Of a stretch of 64,000 nt of DNA, positions 16,694 to 24,293 are shown piece by piece. The number at the start of each line of letters is the position of its first letter. The stretch's first letter is position 1. Source of the stretch: an uncultured Collinsella sp. (lineage in GTDB: Bacteria; Actinomycetota; Coriobacteriia; Coriobacteriales; Coriobacteriaceae); contig CATYVH010000001.1 of NCBI GenBank assembly GCA_958413765.1, forward strand, positions 138,043 through 202,042, read 5' to 3'. A program made the translations under genes and the position numbers. The notes beneath the pieces are model-generated. The model searched no databases. It was not told the DNA's origin and saw nothing but the letters and a program-made list of their open reading frames with translations.

Positions 16694-17422
16694 CTACTCG
16701 CAGAGCGAAAGGGCGGCCTCGTCGGCAACGACAACGCAGTTGGTGTGCAGCTGCAGGATCGAAGCCGGGCACGCGGGCGTAACCGGACCATAGCACATGT
16801 CATGCACGGCCTGAGCCTTGGCCTCGCCGTTGGCGACGACCAGGATCATGCGGGCATACATGATGGTCTGGGTACCCATGGTGTAGGCCTGACGGGGAAC
16901 GTCGTCGATGCTGTCGAACAGGCGGCTGTTGGCCTGAATGGTGCTCTCGGTGAGGTCGACACAGTGCGTGCCCTTGGAGAAGTGGTCATCGGGCTCGTTG
17001 AAGCCGATGTGGCCGTTGTTGCCAATGCCGAGCAGCTGCAGATCCGGGTAACCGGCGGCGGCGACGATCTTGTCGTACTCGGAGCAGGCAGCGGCGGCAT
17101 CGGGGTTGGAACCGTCGGGCACATGCGTGTTGTTCAGGTCGATGTTGATGTGATCGAAGAAGTTCTCACGCATGAAGTAGTGATAGCTCTGGGGATCGTC
17201 GTGCGAAAGGCCGCGATACTCGTCCAGGTTGTAGGTGCTGACCTCGGCAAAGTCGACGTCGCCCTTCTCGTACCAAGCAGCGAGCTGCTTGTAGGCACCG
17301 ATCGGGGTGGAGCCGGTGGCAAGGCCCAGCACACAGTCGGGCTTGAGGATAACCTGCGCCGAGATGATATTGGCGGCCTTGCGGCTCATATCCTCGTAGT
17401 CTTTAGCTTTAATGATCTTCAT
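16694..17422 (-). CDS. nagB: Glucosamine-6-phosphate deaminase
   Basis: The 242-residue enzyme converts glucosamine-6-phosphate to fructose-6-phosphate and ammonia, feeding amino sugars such as mucin GlcNAc into glycolysis. Family motifs are LGLATGSTPIGAY near 35, the catalytic TYNLDEYRGL near 65 and GIGNNGHIGFNEP near 130. The start at 17422 (MKIIKAKDYEDM) has AAAGGA behind it; the frame extends 26 codons upstream without support. nagA is not in the window. glmM lies two genes away, so this stretch touches both amino-sugar use and synthesis. Confidence 0.95.
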   Translation of the reverse strand: MKIIKAKDYEDMSRKAANIISAQVILKPDCVLGLATGSTPIGAYKQLAAWYEKGDVDFAEVSTYNLDEYRGLSHDDPQSYHYFMRENFFDHINIDLNNTHVPDGSNPDAAAACSEYDKIVAAAGYPDLQLLGIGNNGHIGFNEPDDHFSKGTHCVDLTESTIQANSRLFDSIDDVPRQAYTMGTQTIMYARMILVVANGEAKAQAVHDMCYGPVTPACPASILQLHTNCVVVADEAALSLCE

Positions 17423-17583
17423 TACGCGTCCTTTCTCGTACAAGAGAGGCAAGGCTCCCCTTACAAGCACTTGCCCGCGGCCCGCGTCGGCCGCAACCAA
17501 CGTGTGCGGCCACCAGGGCGAGGTCGCGTAATGTATGTGTCTCGTGTCTAGCCGCGTCGAGGCCCCTGCCCGTCCACGGTGAC

Positions 17584-17652
17584 CCGAAGCCTTTTAGCTT
17601 CGGACAACTCCCATCTTGCCACGGAGGGCGTCCTCTTTCAAGGGCGCCCTCC
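17584..17652 (-). terminator. Two hairpins downstream of the EIIA gene
   Basis: GGAGGGCG/CGCCCTCC (17623-17652) and CCGAAGCC-TTTT-AGCTTCGG (17584-17603) lie between the EIIA stop and the nagB start. Neither has a clear T-run, so termination is plausible but not certain. Confidence 0.45.
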
Positions 17653-17694
17653 ATAAACGTGTTTGAATTGTAGGCTAATGGCCACGTGCACTTG

Positions 17695-18192
17695 CTAGCG
17701 CTCGCGAGCAACGATGAGCTGGTCCATCTCTTCGACATGCACGCCAACGGAGCCCTTGATGCTCGAGAACTCAACGGAGTTGCACACCAAGATGGGAACC
17801 GTCACATCGTAGCCCTCGGCAGCAATTGCCTCGCGATCGAACTCAATGAGCACATCGCCCTTATGGACGATGTCACCCACTTGCGCATGTACGGTAAAGT
17901 GCTTGCCCTCAAGCCGAACAGTGTCCAAACCAACGTGGATGAGCACGTCCAAGCCATCGACCGTGTTAAGCGCAACAGCGTGTCCCGTGGGAAAAATGGC
18001 CTCGACCTTGGCATCAGCCGGTGCAATCACACGCGTGCCGGTAGGCTGAATCGCCACGCCCTGGCCCAAAAGGCCGGTGGCAAATGTCTGGTCGTTTACC
18101 TCGGAAAGCGGAATGACGTCGCCCGAGATGGGAGCATCCAGCGTAAGGACTCGACCACGCATACCAAAAGACCTTAGGACTTTAGTGAACAT
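17695..18192 (-). CDS. PTS glucose-type EIIA domain protein
   Basis: The 165-residue stand-alone IIA-glc protein is a phosphocarrier that takes phosphate from HPr and passes it to a IIB domain. Family features are APISGDVIPLSEVND near the N-terminus, FATGLLGQGVAIQPTG, the helper histidine in FPTGHAVALNT, the phosphorylated histidine in DVLIHVGLDTV near residue 91, and the end VHEEMDQ-like segment (VGVHVEEMDQLIV). The start at 18192 (MFTKVLRSF) follows GAGGGGGA. No IIBC gene lies beside it, so it may serve distant permeases or regulation. It sits between glmM and nagB. Confidence 0.88.
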   Translation of the reverse strand: MFTKVLRSFGMRGRVLTLDAPISGDVIPLSEVNDQTFATGLLGQGVAIQPTGTRVIAPADAKVEAIFPTGHAVALNTVDGLDVLIHVGLDTVRLEGKHFTVHAQVGDIVHKGDVLIEFDREAIAAEGYDVTVPILVCNSVEFSSIKGSVGVHVEEMDQLIVARER

Positions 18193-18263
18193 GCTCCCCC
18201 TCGGACATGCCAATCGACCAAAATAGCCTTAACAGTTTACCACTTGGCACTCGTTTTTGACCA

Positions 18264-19601
18264 TTAGGGAAGTTCGCGCTTGACAACCTCGACGATGTCG
18301 TCGACAACGCGCTGGGTCAGCTCGTGCGTCTCGGCCTCGGCCATAACGCGGACCAGCGGCTCGGTACCGCTCGGACGCACCAGAATGCGACCGCGGCCGT
18401 CAAGTTCCTTCTCGGCAGCAGCGACGGCATCCCAGATGGGCTGGCAATCGTCCAGACCAGCCTTGTTGTCGGAATGCACGTTGACGAGTACCTGCGGGTA
18501 CTTCTTCATGATGCCGGCAAGATCGGTGAGGGTACGACCGGTGCGCTTGAGCACGGCCAGCAGCTGCAGAGCCGTCACCAGACCGTCACCGGTGGTGTTG
18601 TGCTCCAGGAAGATGATGTGGCCGGACTGCTCGCCGCCGATGACGGCGCCGTCCGCGAGCATACGCTCAAGAACATAGCGGTCGCCCACGGCAGTCTGGA
18701 CCATCTCAAAGCCCTGCTCCTTCATAGCGATGGAGAAGCCCAGGTTGCACATGACGGTCGAGACGATCTCGGAGTTGGCGAGCTTGCCGCGGGCAGCCAG
18801 GTCGGAGCCGCAGATGGCCAGGATGTAGTCACCATCGATCTCGTTGCCCTCGCTGTCCACGAACAGCACGCGATCGGCGTCGCCGTCGTGGGCCAGGCCG
18901 ATATCGGCGTGGGTGCGCAGCACGAGCTCGCGCAGAGGCTCGAGGTGCGTAGAGCCGCACTCGACATTGATGTCGGTGCCGCAGTAATCGGTGTTGATGG
19001 CATGGACCGTGGCACCCAGGCGCTGCAGCGCGGCGGGCGTAGTCTGGCAGGAAGCACCGTGACCGCAGTCGACGGCAACGACCAGGCCATCGAGCCTCAG
19101 GCCATCAAGCGTATCGATGGCGTGGTCGACGTATGCCTTGCGGGCGTCTTTCATCTTGATGATGTGGCCCACGCCGGCACCGGTCGGCAGCGTGTCGGCA
19201 GCCATGGCTTCCTCGGACATGACCCAGGCGCTGATTTCCTCCTCGACCGCGTCGGGAAGCTTCATACCCTTGCGGCTAAAGAACTTGATGCCGTTGAACT
19301 CCGGCGGATTGTGCGAAGCAGAGATGACGATACCGCCGTCGAGCTCGTTCTGGACGGTGAGCAGCGCCACGGCAGGCGTGGGGATGACGCCGCAGCAGTG
19401 CGGACGGCCGCCCTCGGCCATGATGCCGGCGGTCAGAGCGCTCTCGAGCATGGTACCCGAAAGACGCGTGTCGCGGCCGACGCAGATATCCGGGCCAAGG
19501 AACTTGGTCGCCGCGCGGCCCAGGCGAAACGCGAGGTCGCACGAGAGGTCGGCATTGGCGACGCCACGGACGCCGTCGGTACCGAAGATGTTCTGGGGCA
19601 T
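18264..19601 (-). CDS. glmM: Phosphoglucosamine mutase
   Basis: The 445-residue enzyme converts glucosamine-6-phosphate to glucosamine-1-phosphate for UDP-GlcNAc and peptidoglycan synthesis. It has the N-terminal FGTDGVRGVAN, the phosphoserine loop VISASHNPPEFNG near residue 99, the metal-binding loop DGDADRVLF near 240, and the C-terminal sugar-phosphate loop RPSGTEPLVRVMAEA. The length is typical. It lies about 120 bp downstream of rpsI with the rpsI terminator between them, so it probably has its own promoter. Confidence 0.96.
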   Translation of the reverse strand: MPQNIFGTDGVRGVANADLSCDLAFRLGRAATKFLGPDICVGRDTRLSGTMLESALTAGIMAEGGRPHCCGVIPTPAVALLTVQNELDGGIVISASHNPPEFNGIKFFSRKGMKLPDAVEEEISAWVMSEEAMAADTLPTGAGVGHIIKMKDARKAYVDHAIDTLDGLRLDGLVVAVDCGHGASCQTTPAALQRLGATVHAINTDYCGTDINVECGSTHLEPLRELVLRTHADIGLAHDGDADRVLFVDSEGNEIDGDYILAICGSDLAARGKLANSEIVSTVMCNLGFSIAMKEQGFEMVQTAVGDRYVLERMLADGAVIGGEQSGHIIFLEHNTTGDGLVTALQLLAVLKRTGRTLTDLAGIMKKYPQVLVNVHSDNKAGLDDCQPIWDAVAAAEKELDGRGRILVRPSGTEPLVRVMAEAETHELTQRVVDDIVEVVKRELP

Positions 19602-19650
19602 AGGATCGCTCCTTCCCTAGCAGGCGATATGCAACCGCCCACCCTAGTCG

Positions 19651-19693
19651 AAAAAGAAAAGCGGGACCCGCCGAGGAATCGGCAGGCCCCGCT
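19651..19693 (-). terminator. Terminator of the rplM-rpsI operon
   Basis: On the minus strand: AAGCGGGGCCTGCCGA-loop-TCGGCGGGTCCCGCTT followed by TTCTTTTT, about 30 bp after the rpsI stop. Confidence 0.88.
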
Positions 19694-19724
19694 TGTACAT
19701 TGTATCTCGTAAGGAGATAAAACC

Positions 19725-20120
<396 letters not shown>

Positions 20121-20122
20121 CT

Positions 20123-20566
20123 TTAAGCCTCCAGCTCAATCTTCGTGGGGTTCTGGGCAGCGTGCGGATGCTCGGCACCAGCGTAGACCTTAAGCTTGGT
20201 CATCTGGGCACGGCCGAGGGTGGTCTTGGGCAGCATACCGCGAACGGCGCGCTCGATGACCTTCTCCGGGTGCTTCTCCATAGCCTGGCGGAAGCTCTCA
20301 GCCTTGAGGCCGCCGTTGTAGCCGCTGTGGCGATAATAGGTCTTCGTGTCGGCCTTGTTACCGGTAAGCTGGACCTTATCGGCGTTGATGACGACAACGA
20401 AGTCGCCGCAGTCGCTGTTGGGCGTGAACTGGGGCTTGTTCTTACCGCGCAGGATCATTGCGATCTGGGTGGCAAGACGGCCCAGGACAGCACCATCGGC
20501 GTCGACGAGAACCCAGTTGCGCTGGACCTCGCCCTGCTTGGCGTAGTGAGTCGATTTCGAAATCAC
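20123..20566 (-). CDS. rplM: 50S ribosomal protein L13
   Basis: The 147-residue protein has the L13 features WVLVDADGAVLGRLAT, the FVVVINADKVQLTGNK strand, YYRHSGYNGG and the basic VRGMLPKTTLGR. Translation starts at GTG with GGAGGAG six bases upstream. A sigma-70-like promoter lies 67-94 bp upstream. It is the first gene of the L13-S9 operon. Confidence 0.98.
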   Translation of the reverse strand: MISKSTHYAKQGEVQRNWVLVDADGAVLGRLATQIAMILRGKNKPQFTPNSDCGDFVVVINADKVQLTGNKADTKTYYRHSGYNGGLKAESFRQAMEKHPEKVIERAVRGMLPKTTLGRAQMTKLKVYAGAEHPHAAQNPTKIELEA

Positions 20567-20632
20567 TTAGACTCCTCCATGTACAGTACGTGTTGTTACA
20601 GAGATTCACGGGGCTCTGCAAGTAACCCGTCC

Positions 20633-20660
20633 ATATTACCCCGCTCGCCGTACGAGTCAA
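20633..20660 (-). promoter_or_regulatory. Sigma-70-type promoter of rplM-rpsI
   Basis: On the minus strand TTGACT and TAATAT are separated by 16 bp, about 65-95 bp before the rplM GTG. This predicts a leader of about 55-60 nt. Confidence 0.65.
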
Positions 20661-20723
20661 CAGGTATTTTGGCTCCGACCAGAGTTTCTGCACATGTCAT
20701 CCACGAGCCGTGACGTTGCAGCG

Positions 20724-21602
20724 CTAGCGCTCAACGAACTCTTGGATTTCCGCGAGCAGGCGCTTTGCCTCCTGACGGCCCTGGATATACAGGTCCAAAA
20801 GCTTTGCCGGATCGTGCTCGACATGGCCGACCTCGACCGGCTTTTGCGGAGCAACGACCAACGCACGGCCCTCGCGCTCATACTTCCACAGGTGCATGCG
20901 CTGGATGTTATAGCGCTCGTGGCGCGTCTCGATAGCCTCGAGCAGGTAGGGGTAGTCGGCATAGCGGGCGCGTGCGGCGGGCATAAACTCGTAGGGCTTT
21001 TTCTCGTACGAGCGGTCCTGCGTGACAATGACGACCGCACGATCGAAGCCCGCCTCCTCCAGCACGTGCTCGATGGGGACCGAATCGGCTACGCCGCCGT
21101 CGACGTATTTGTGTCCGTCGATCTCGACCGGCGGCGTCACCAGCGGCAGCGAGGTCGAGGCGCGCACGGCGTCGAGATCGAGCACGGCGCTTTTGACCGG
21201 GAGGTACGTGGCGGTTCCAAAGAGCATGTCCGTCGCGACGGCGTACATCTCGATGGGGCTCGCGTCGAACGCCTCGTTGTCAAAGGGATCCAGGCGGTCC
21301 TGGATATCGTTGAAGATAAAGTCGTAACCCACGATGGAGCCCGTGGATGCGAAGGATGCGGCACCCATGTAGCGGTTGTCATTGCAGAAGGTCAGGTTGA
21401 TGCGATTGACGCGACCGATCTGGTGCGACTTGTAGTTGACGCCGTTGAGCGCACCGGCCGAAACGCCGTACACCGCCGGAATTTCGACACCGGCCTCCAT
21501 GAGAACGTCGAGCACGCCGGCGGTAAACTGCCCACGAAAACTGCCACCCTCCAAGACGAGCGCGACCTTGCCGGCGTTCTTTGCCTTATCTTCTGCAGTC
21601 AT
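20724..21602 (-). CDS. Patatin-like phospholipase family protein
   Basis: The 292-residue protein is a single patatin domain, a Ser-Asp dyad lipid acyl hydrolase. The oxyanion loop GGSFRGQF lies near residue 20, the nucleophile elbow GVSAG near 48 and the catalytic DGG in YVDGGVADS near 166. There is no signal peptide or membrane segment, so it is cytosolic and resembles the bacterial YjjU-like group. The substrate is unknown. AGGAGGT precedes the ATG. Its upstream region holds four tandem hairpin repeats. Confidence 0.88.
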   Translation of the reverse strand: MTAEDKAKNAGKVALVLEGGSFRGQFTAGVLDVLMEAGVEIPAVYGVSAGALNGVNYKSHQIGRVNRINLTFCNDNRYMGAASFASTGSIVGYDFIFNDIQDRLDPFDNEAFDASPIEMYAVATDMLFGTATYLPVKSAVLDLDAVRASTSLPLVTPPVEIDGHKYVDGGVADSVPIEHVLEEAGFDRAVVIVTQDRSYEKKPYEFMPAARARYADYPYLLEAIETRHERYNIQRMHLWKYEREGRALVVAPQKPVEVGHVEHDPAKLLDLYIQGRQEAKRLLAEIQEFVER

Positions 21603-21689
21603 ATTGACCTCCTGCGATTGAGTTTTGGCCTTCTTCTACCCAGTTTTGGGATGGAGGGCGCGCAGGTTTTTCGAGGCGGCAGGTGAAGC

Positions 21690-21921
21690 GGAAAGTGTGT
21701 CCCGGTCTGAACGCGGATTCCGGGATGCGCTTTCCGTTTGGACCGCCGTTGGGAAAGCGCGACCCGTTCTGAGCGCGGATTCCGGGTTGCAGTTTCCGCT
21801 TGAGGCGCCATCCGGAAAATGAATCCCATTCCGAGCGTCGATTCCGGGATGCGGTTTCCGCTTGAAACGTCATCCGGAAACCGCATCCCAGTCTGAACCG
21901 GAATTCTGGGATGGATTTTCC
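21690..21921. repeat. Four tandem imperfect hairpin units, 61-63 bp period
   Basis: Units start at 21690, 21751, 21814 and 21876. Each begins GGAAA or GGGAAA, runs to a CCC/GGG core and ends TTTCC, so each can fold into a stem of about 14 bp with a loop of 16-18 nt. For example, GGAAACCGCATCCCA pairs with TGGGATGGATTTTCC in unit 4. Units differ by substitutions, more in the loop than in the paired arms. The array is 90 bp upstream of the patatin-like start. Confidence 0.7.
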
Positions 21922-21993
21922 ACCTGGGGCGACGTTGATGCGGGGCATGGCAGGCTGCAGTCCGATCGGCATCGCATCTGCATAGGGTTGAAG

Positions 21994-22138
21994 CTTTGCG
22001 CGGAGAATCCGCGTATTTGCTTCGCAAATACGCACCGGCTTCGGCCGCCTGTCGGCGTCCTCGCCCGCGGGCTAAAAACGCTTACGCGTTTTCCTAACGC
22101 CCGCGCCCTGCATAGAGTTCGATTCTCCGCGGTATCTG
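21994..22138. repeat. Palindromic region with a tmRNA-3'-like T-arm remnant
   Basis: GAGTTCGATTCTCCGCG (22115-22131) on the plus strand repeats the T-arm of the adjacent tmRNA, which is on the minus strand. An inverted partner, CGCGGAGAAT, occurs at 21999-22008. Between them are short hairpins: GCGTATTTG-C-TTCG-CAAATACGC and AAAACGC-TTAC-GCGTTTT. The AACGCTTACGCGTT motif is also seen near 480-500. No complete tRNA can be folded here. Confidence 0.5.
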
Positions 22139-22146
22139 CAAGTAAT

Positions 22147-22184
22147 AAAAAGACAGGTAGAGACACTTCTCTACCTGCCTGTTA
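22147..22184 (-). terminator. Terminator of ssrA
   Basis: On the minus strand: CAGGTAGAG-AAGTGT-CTCTACCTG followed by TCTTTTT, immediately after the tmRNA CCA end. Confidence 0.85.
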
Positions 22185-22188
22185 CGTA

Positions 22189-22552
22189 TGGTGGAGGCGC
22201 GGAGAATCGAACTCCGGTCCACGAAAGCCCCCTGATTGGCATCTCCAAGCTCAGTCGCTGGTTTAGTCTCAGACGCTTTGCGCGCAGCGACACGCTCGCG
22301 GCGTCCTAACCGGTTCGGTCTTAGCCTGCGCCATACCGATTACGTGCGCAGGAGCATTCCCCTAAAATGACGTCGCGCCGGTGTCGGGGAAATCACCGGG
22401 TTGACGCGCCGCTATAAATTAAGCAGCGAGAGCCATAGGCTCAAAAGAAGAGTTGTTGTCAATTCAATTTGACGGTACCCCTGTTTAACGAGGCGAGGAG
22501 ACCTCGGCTTGCTTCCTCTCTCAGAGCTATCGTGTCGAAACCAGTCGCCCCC
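22189..22552 (-). ncRNA. ssrA: Transfer-messenger RNA (tmRNA)
   Basis: The 364-nt RNA rescues stalled ribosomes and tags the nascent chain. The 5' end GGGGGCGACTGG pairs with the 3' end CGCCTCC followed by ACCA, forming the acceptor stem with one G-U pair. The T-arm is GGAGTTCGATTCTCC. The tag frame at 22419-22460 encodes DNNSSFEPMALAA and ends in TAA; ALAA is the standard proteolysis signal. A GGTTTCGACACGA block at the 5' side and ACTAAACCAGCGAC in the pseudoknot region are typical. The exact resume codon was not fixed (GAC, or the ATT before it). A terminator follows directly. Confidence 0.95.
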
Positions 22553-22791
22553 GAATGTTGGGAAAGTCTGGATGGTATCGGGCCTGCAAACACCCGATAA
22601 CCGTCGACTTTTCAAGGAACATACGGGGCGAGCCCCGCTTGTGGAGTGTTATCTTACCACGTTCTGAAAGCGGACAGCTGTTCTATGCACGAGCTGTGAA
22701 GACCCCAATGTGCGCCGCACTTCGCACTTTTGTTACCGATCGCGTCACGTATATTTTCGCCAAGCAAAATTGACCCGTCGAAAGGACCGTT
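22553..22791. other. Intergenic region between ssrA and the next plus-strand gene
   Basis: It holds the control regions of two divergent genes. A short dyad CGGGGCGAGCCCCG lies at 22626-22639. I could not assign confident promoter hexamers for either gene. Confidence 0.4.
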
Positions 22792-23226
22792 ATGGATACC
22801 AAGCAGCAACTCGTCAATGCCCTCGCAGGCCTGGGCTCAACCATTACCGAAGCTATGGATGTCATCGAGGGCTTTGTCCCCTGCGGACATCCCGCCCTCA
22901 CGATATCGAACGCACTCGTCGCGCTGGACGTTGACGATGATGCAACTCTCGCCCAGCAGCTTGAGACCGTCGAGGGCTTTATCGACCACGTGAGTGAGAA
23001 CCGCGGCGTGGCCGCCTACCACGGTATCGAGGTCGAGCTCGCGGGTCCCAAGGCCGATCTGTTCGCAGCAATCCGCGAGGTAGGCGCCCTTATGCAGACC
23101 GCAGGCGTCAAGAACACCCAGGTCAACGAGTGGGTCTACCGCAGTCTGGCAGCACTCGACAGCTCCAACGAAAAGGCAGCCGAGCAGCTCGCAGAAAGTC
23201 CCACCATCAAGGCCGAGCTTTTGTAA
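22792..23226 (+). CDS. Hypothetical protein, 144 residues
   Basis: I do not recognise this family. The ATG has GAAAGGA upstream, and a strong terminator follows, so it looks like a real single gene. The protein is acidic, largely helical by composition, without signal peptide, membrane segment or cysteine cluster (one CGH). It reads as an all-alpha soluble protein with repeated LAALDS/ALVALDVDDD-type segments. Its neighbours are ssrA and a toxin-antitoxin pair on the other strand, which do not suggest a role. Confidence 0.65.
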   Translation: MDTKQQLVNALAGLGSTITEAMDVIEGFVPCGHPALTISNALVALDVDDDATLAQQLETVEGFIDHVSENRGVAAYHGIEVELAGPKADLFAAIREVGALMQTAGVKNTQVNEWVYRSLAALDSSNEKAAEQLAESPTIKAELL

Positions 23227-23235
23227 ATAGCAGAC

Positions 23236-23273
23236 GCGGGCCCCTTGGCGCATCGTCGTCCAAGGGGCCCGCG
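23236..23273. terminator. Bidirectional terminator between hypothetical gene and PIN toxin
   Basis: CGCGGGCCCCTTGG and CCAAGGGGCCCGCG form a 14-bp stem with an 11-nt loop between two converging genes. There is no T-run on either side, so strength is uncertain. Confidence 0.65.
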
Positions 23274-23284
23274 AACAGCTCGCG

Positions 23285-23800
23285 TCAACCGATAGCCGTG
23301 CCGCCGCGTTTGGCCAAAGCAAGAATCGGCATCATTTGACGAGGTGTCTTTGCTGCAAGATTGGCATGTTCGAGCAGTTTTCGATCGTTGGTCACCAAGT
23401 AATCAACCTGGGCGCGTTTGCATGCGGCGAGTACCAAGTTGTCCTCGTAATCGCGATGGAGCGCTAAGTATTTGTCGGCCAGCCAAAGGTCCGACGCATC
23501 TGCACCCACGGCCGTGGCGTTTTCGGTCATGTTCCGAACAAACGCCAACGCCGCATCGCCAATTGCACGGGCAGATGCCTCGTCGAGCGCTCCCCCGCTG
23601 GCAAGAACGCTACGCTTCAGTTCGTGCTGGACAACGTACAGCACGTCCTTGGCGATATGCACCGGAAAGAACAGCAACGCCCCCATCTCCGTCGCCTGCC
23701 CAATAAACGCACGCGCGGCAATCGACTCGGCATGGTCGACGCAAAACGAATCAACCCATACGTTGGCGTCCACCATGATCTTGAGAGGCGCCCCACTCAC
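23285..23800 (-). CDS. PIN-domain toxin
   Basis: The 171-residue protein has the PIN ribonuclease fold. The first acidic residue is in IMVDANVWVDSF near residue 11, the middle acidic region in YEDNLVLAACK near 115, and the last in LVTNDRKLL near 137. PIN toxins cut tRNA or mRNA with magnesium. It probably starts at GTG 23800, overlapping the antitoxin stop by 4 bp (GTGA), which implies translational coupling. It is longer than VapC (about 130) and closer to the PIN_3 type. Toxicity is inferred from the family and pairing. Confidence 0.82.
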   Translation of the reverse strand: MSGAPLKIMVDANVWVDSFCVDHAESIAARAFIGQATEMGALLFFPVHIAKDVLYVVQHELKRSVLASGGALDEASARAIGDAALAFVRNMTENATAVGADASDLWLADKYLALHRDYEDNLVLAACKRAQVDYLVTNDRKLLEHANLAAKTPRQMMPILALAKRGGTAIG

Positions 23801-24132
23801 AGGATCATCCCCTTTTGGCGATAATGCTCATCCATGGCGTCGGAATAGATTGCGTCCCAATCGCGATCGTCGGATACGGGCGACGTAGCGATGCCCAAAT
23901 CTGCATAAAGCCGGTCTGCCGCTGCCCACGACGCGGCGAACGGTGTATCGGGCGCGACGGTCTGCCGCCGGCCGTCGACGGCCGCAAGCACTTCCTCGCA
24001 CTGCCCGCCACCCTGCGCGACCTTGGCCACCACCTTTTTGATGAGCTCGGGCAGTGACCCGCCCGAAAGCCGCAGCGCCTCCTCGGCACGGTTCTTGACC
24101 TGGCGATCTACGCGAACGTTCACCTGCGCCAT
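23797..24132 (-). CDS. RelB/DinJ-like antitoxin
   Basis: The protein of about 111 residues starts with a ribbon-helix-helix-like N-terminus (QVNVRVDRQVKNRAEEALRLSG), the DNA-binding and dimerising part. It ends in an acidic segment (DWDAIYSDAMDEHYRQKG) that would wrap the toxin. The ATG at 24132 is chosen by family alignment; GTG at 24150 has the better ribosome site (GAAGGGA), so the protein may be six residues longer. It overlaps the PIN gene by 4 bp. Three GCTAGC motifs upstream fit autoregulation. Confidence 0.78.
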   Translation of the reverse strand: MAQVNVRVDRQVKNRAEEALRLSGGSLPELIKKVVAKVAQGGGQCEEVLAAVDGRRQTVAPDTPFAASWAAADRLYADLGIATSPVSDDRDWDAIYSDAMDEHYRQKGMIL

Positions 24133-24172
24133 GCCACTAACAGCACCCACGTCGATCCCGCTCCCTTCAATT

Positions 24173-24209
24173 GCTAGCCATGCTAGCACCACTATATAAA
24201 GAAGCTAGC
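24173..24209 (-). promoter_or_regulatory. Triple GCTAGC operator-like array upstream of the antitoxin
   Basis: GCTAGC occurs at 24173, 24182 and 24204, twice as TGCTAGC on a given strand, around the AT-rich TATATA segment. Repeated 6-bp palindromes just upstream of a ribbon-helix-helix antitoxin are a typical autoregulatory site. Confidence 0.55.
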
Positions 24210-24224
24210 ACATGGTCAAATGCA

Positions 24225-24267
24225 AAAGACCTGCGCTCGGACGACACCAATGCCGTCTGGGCGCAGG
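24225..24267 (-). terminator. Terminator of the P1B-type ATPase operon
   Basis: On the minus strand: CCTGCGCCCAGACGG / CCGTC-like arm ending GAGCGCAGG, followed by TCTTTTGC, about 27 bp after the ATPase stop codon. Confidence 0.7.
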
Positions 24268-24293
24268 CCAAATAACGTGGGCGAACACATCTG

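Noticed and set aside
21690..21921. CRISPR array
   Set aside because: Units are whole diverged hairpins of 61-63 bp with no alternation of constant repeats and unique spacers, and there are no cas genes.
21625..22266. Open frames across the 62-bp hairpin array and ssrA
   Set aside because: They translate repeats and the tmRNA itself (the RRGESNSGP-type string is a familiar tmRNA artefact).
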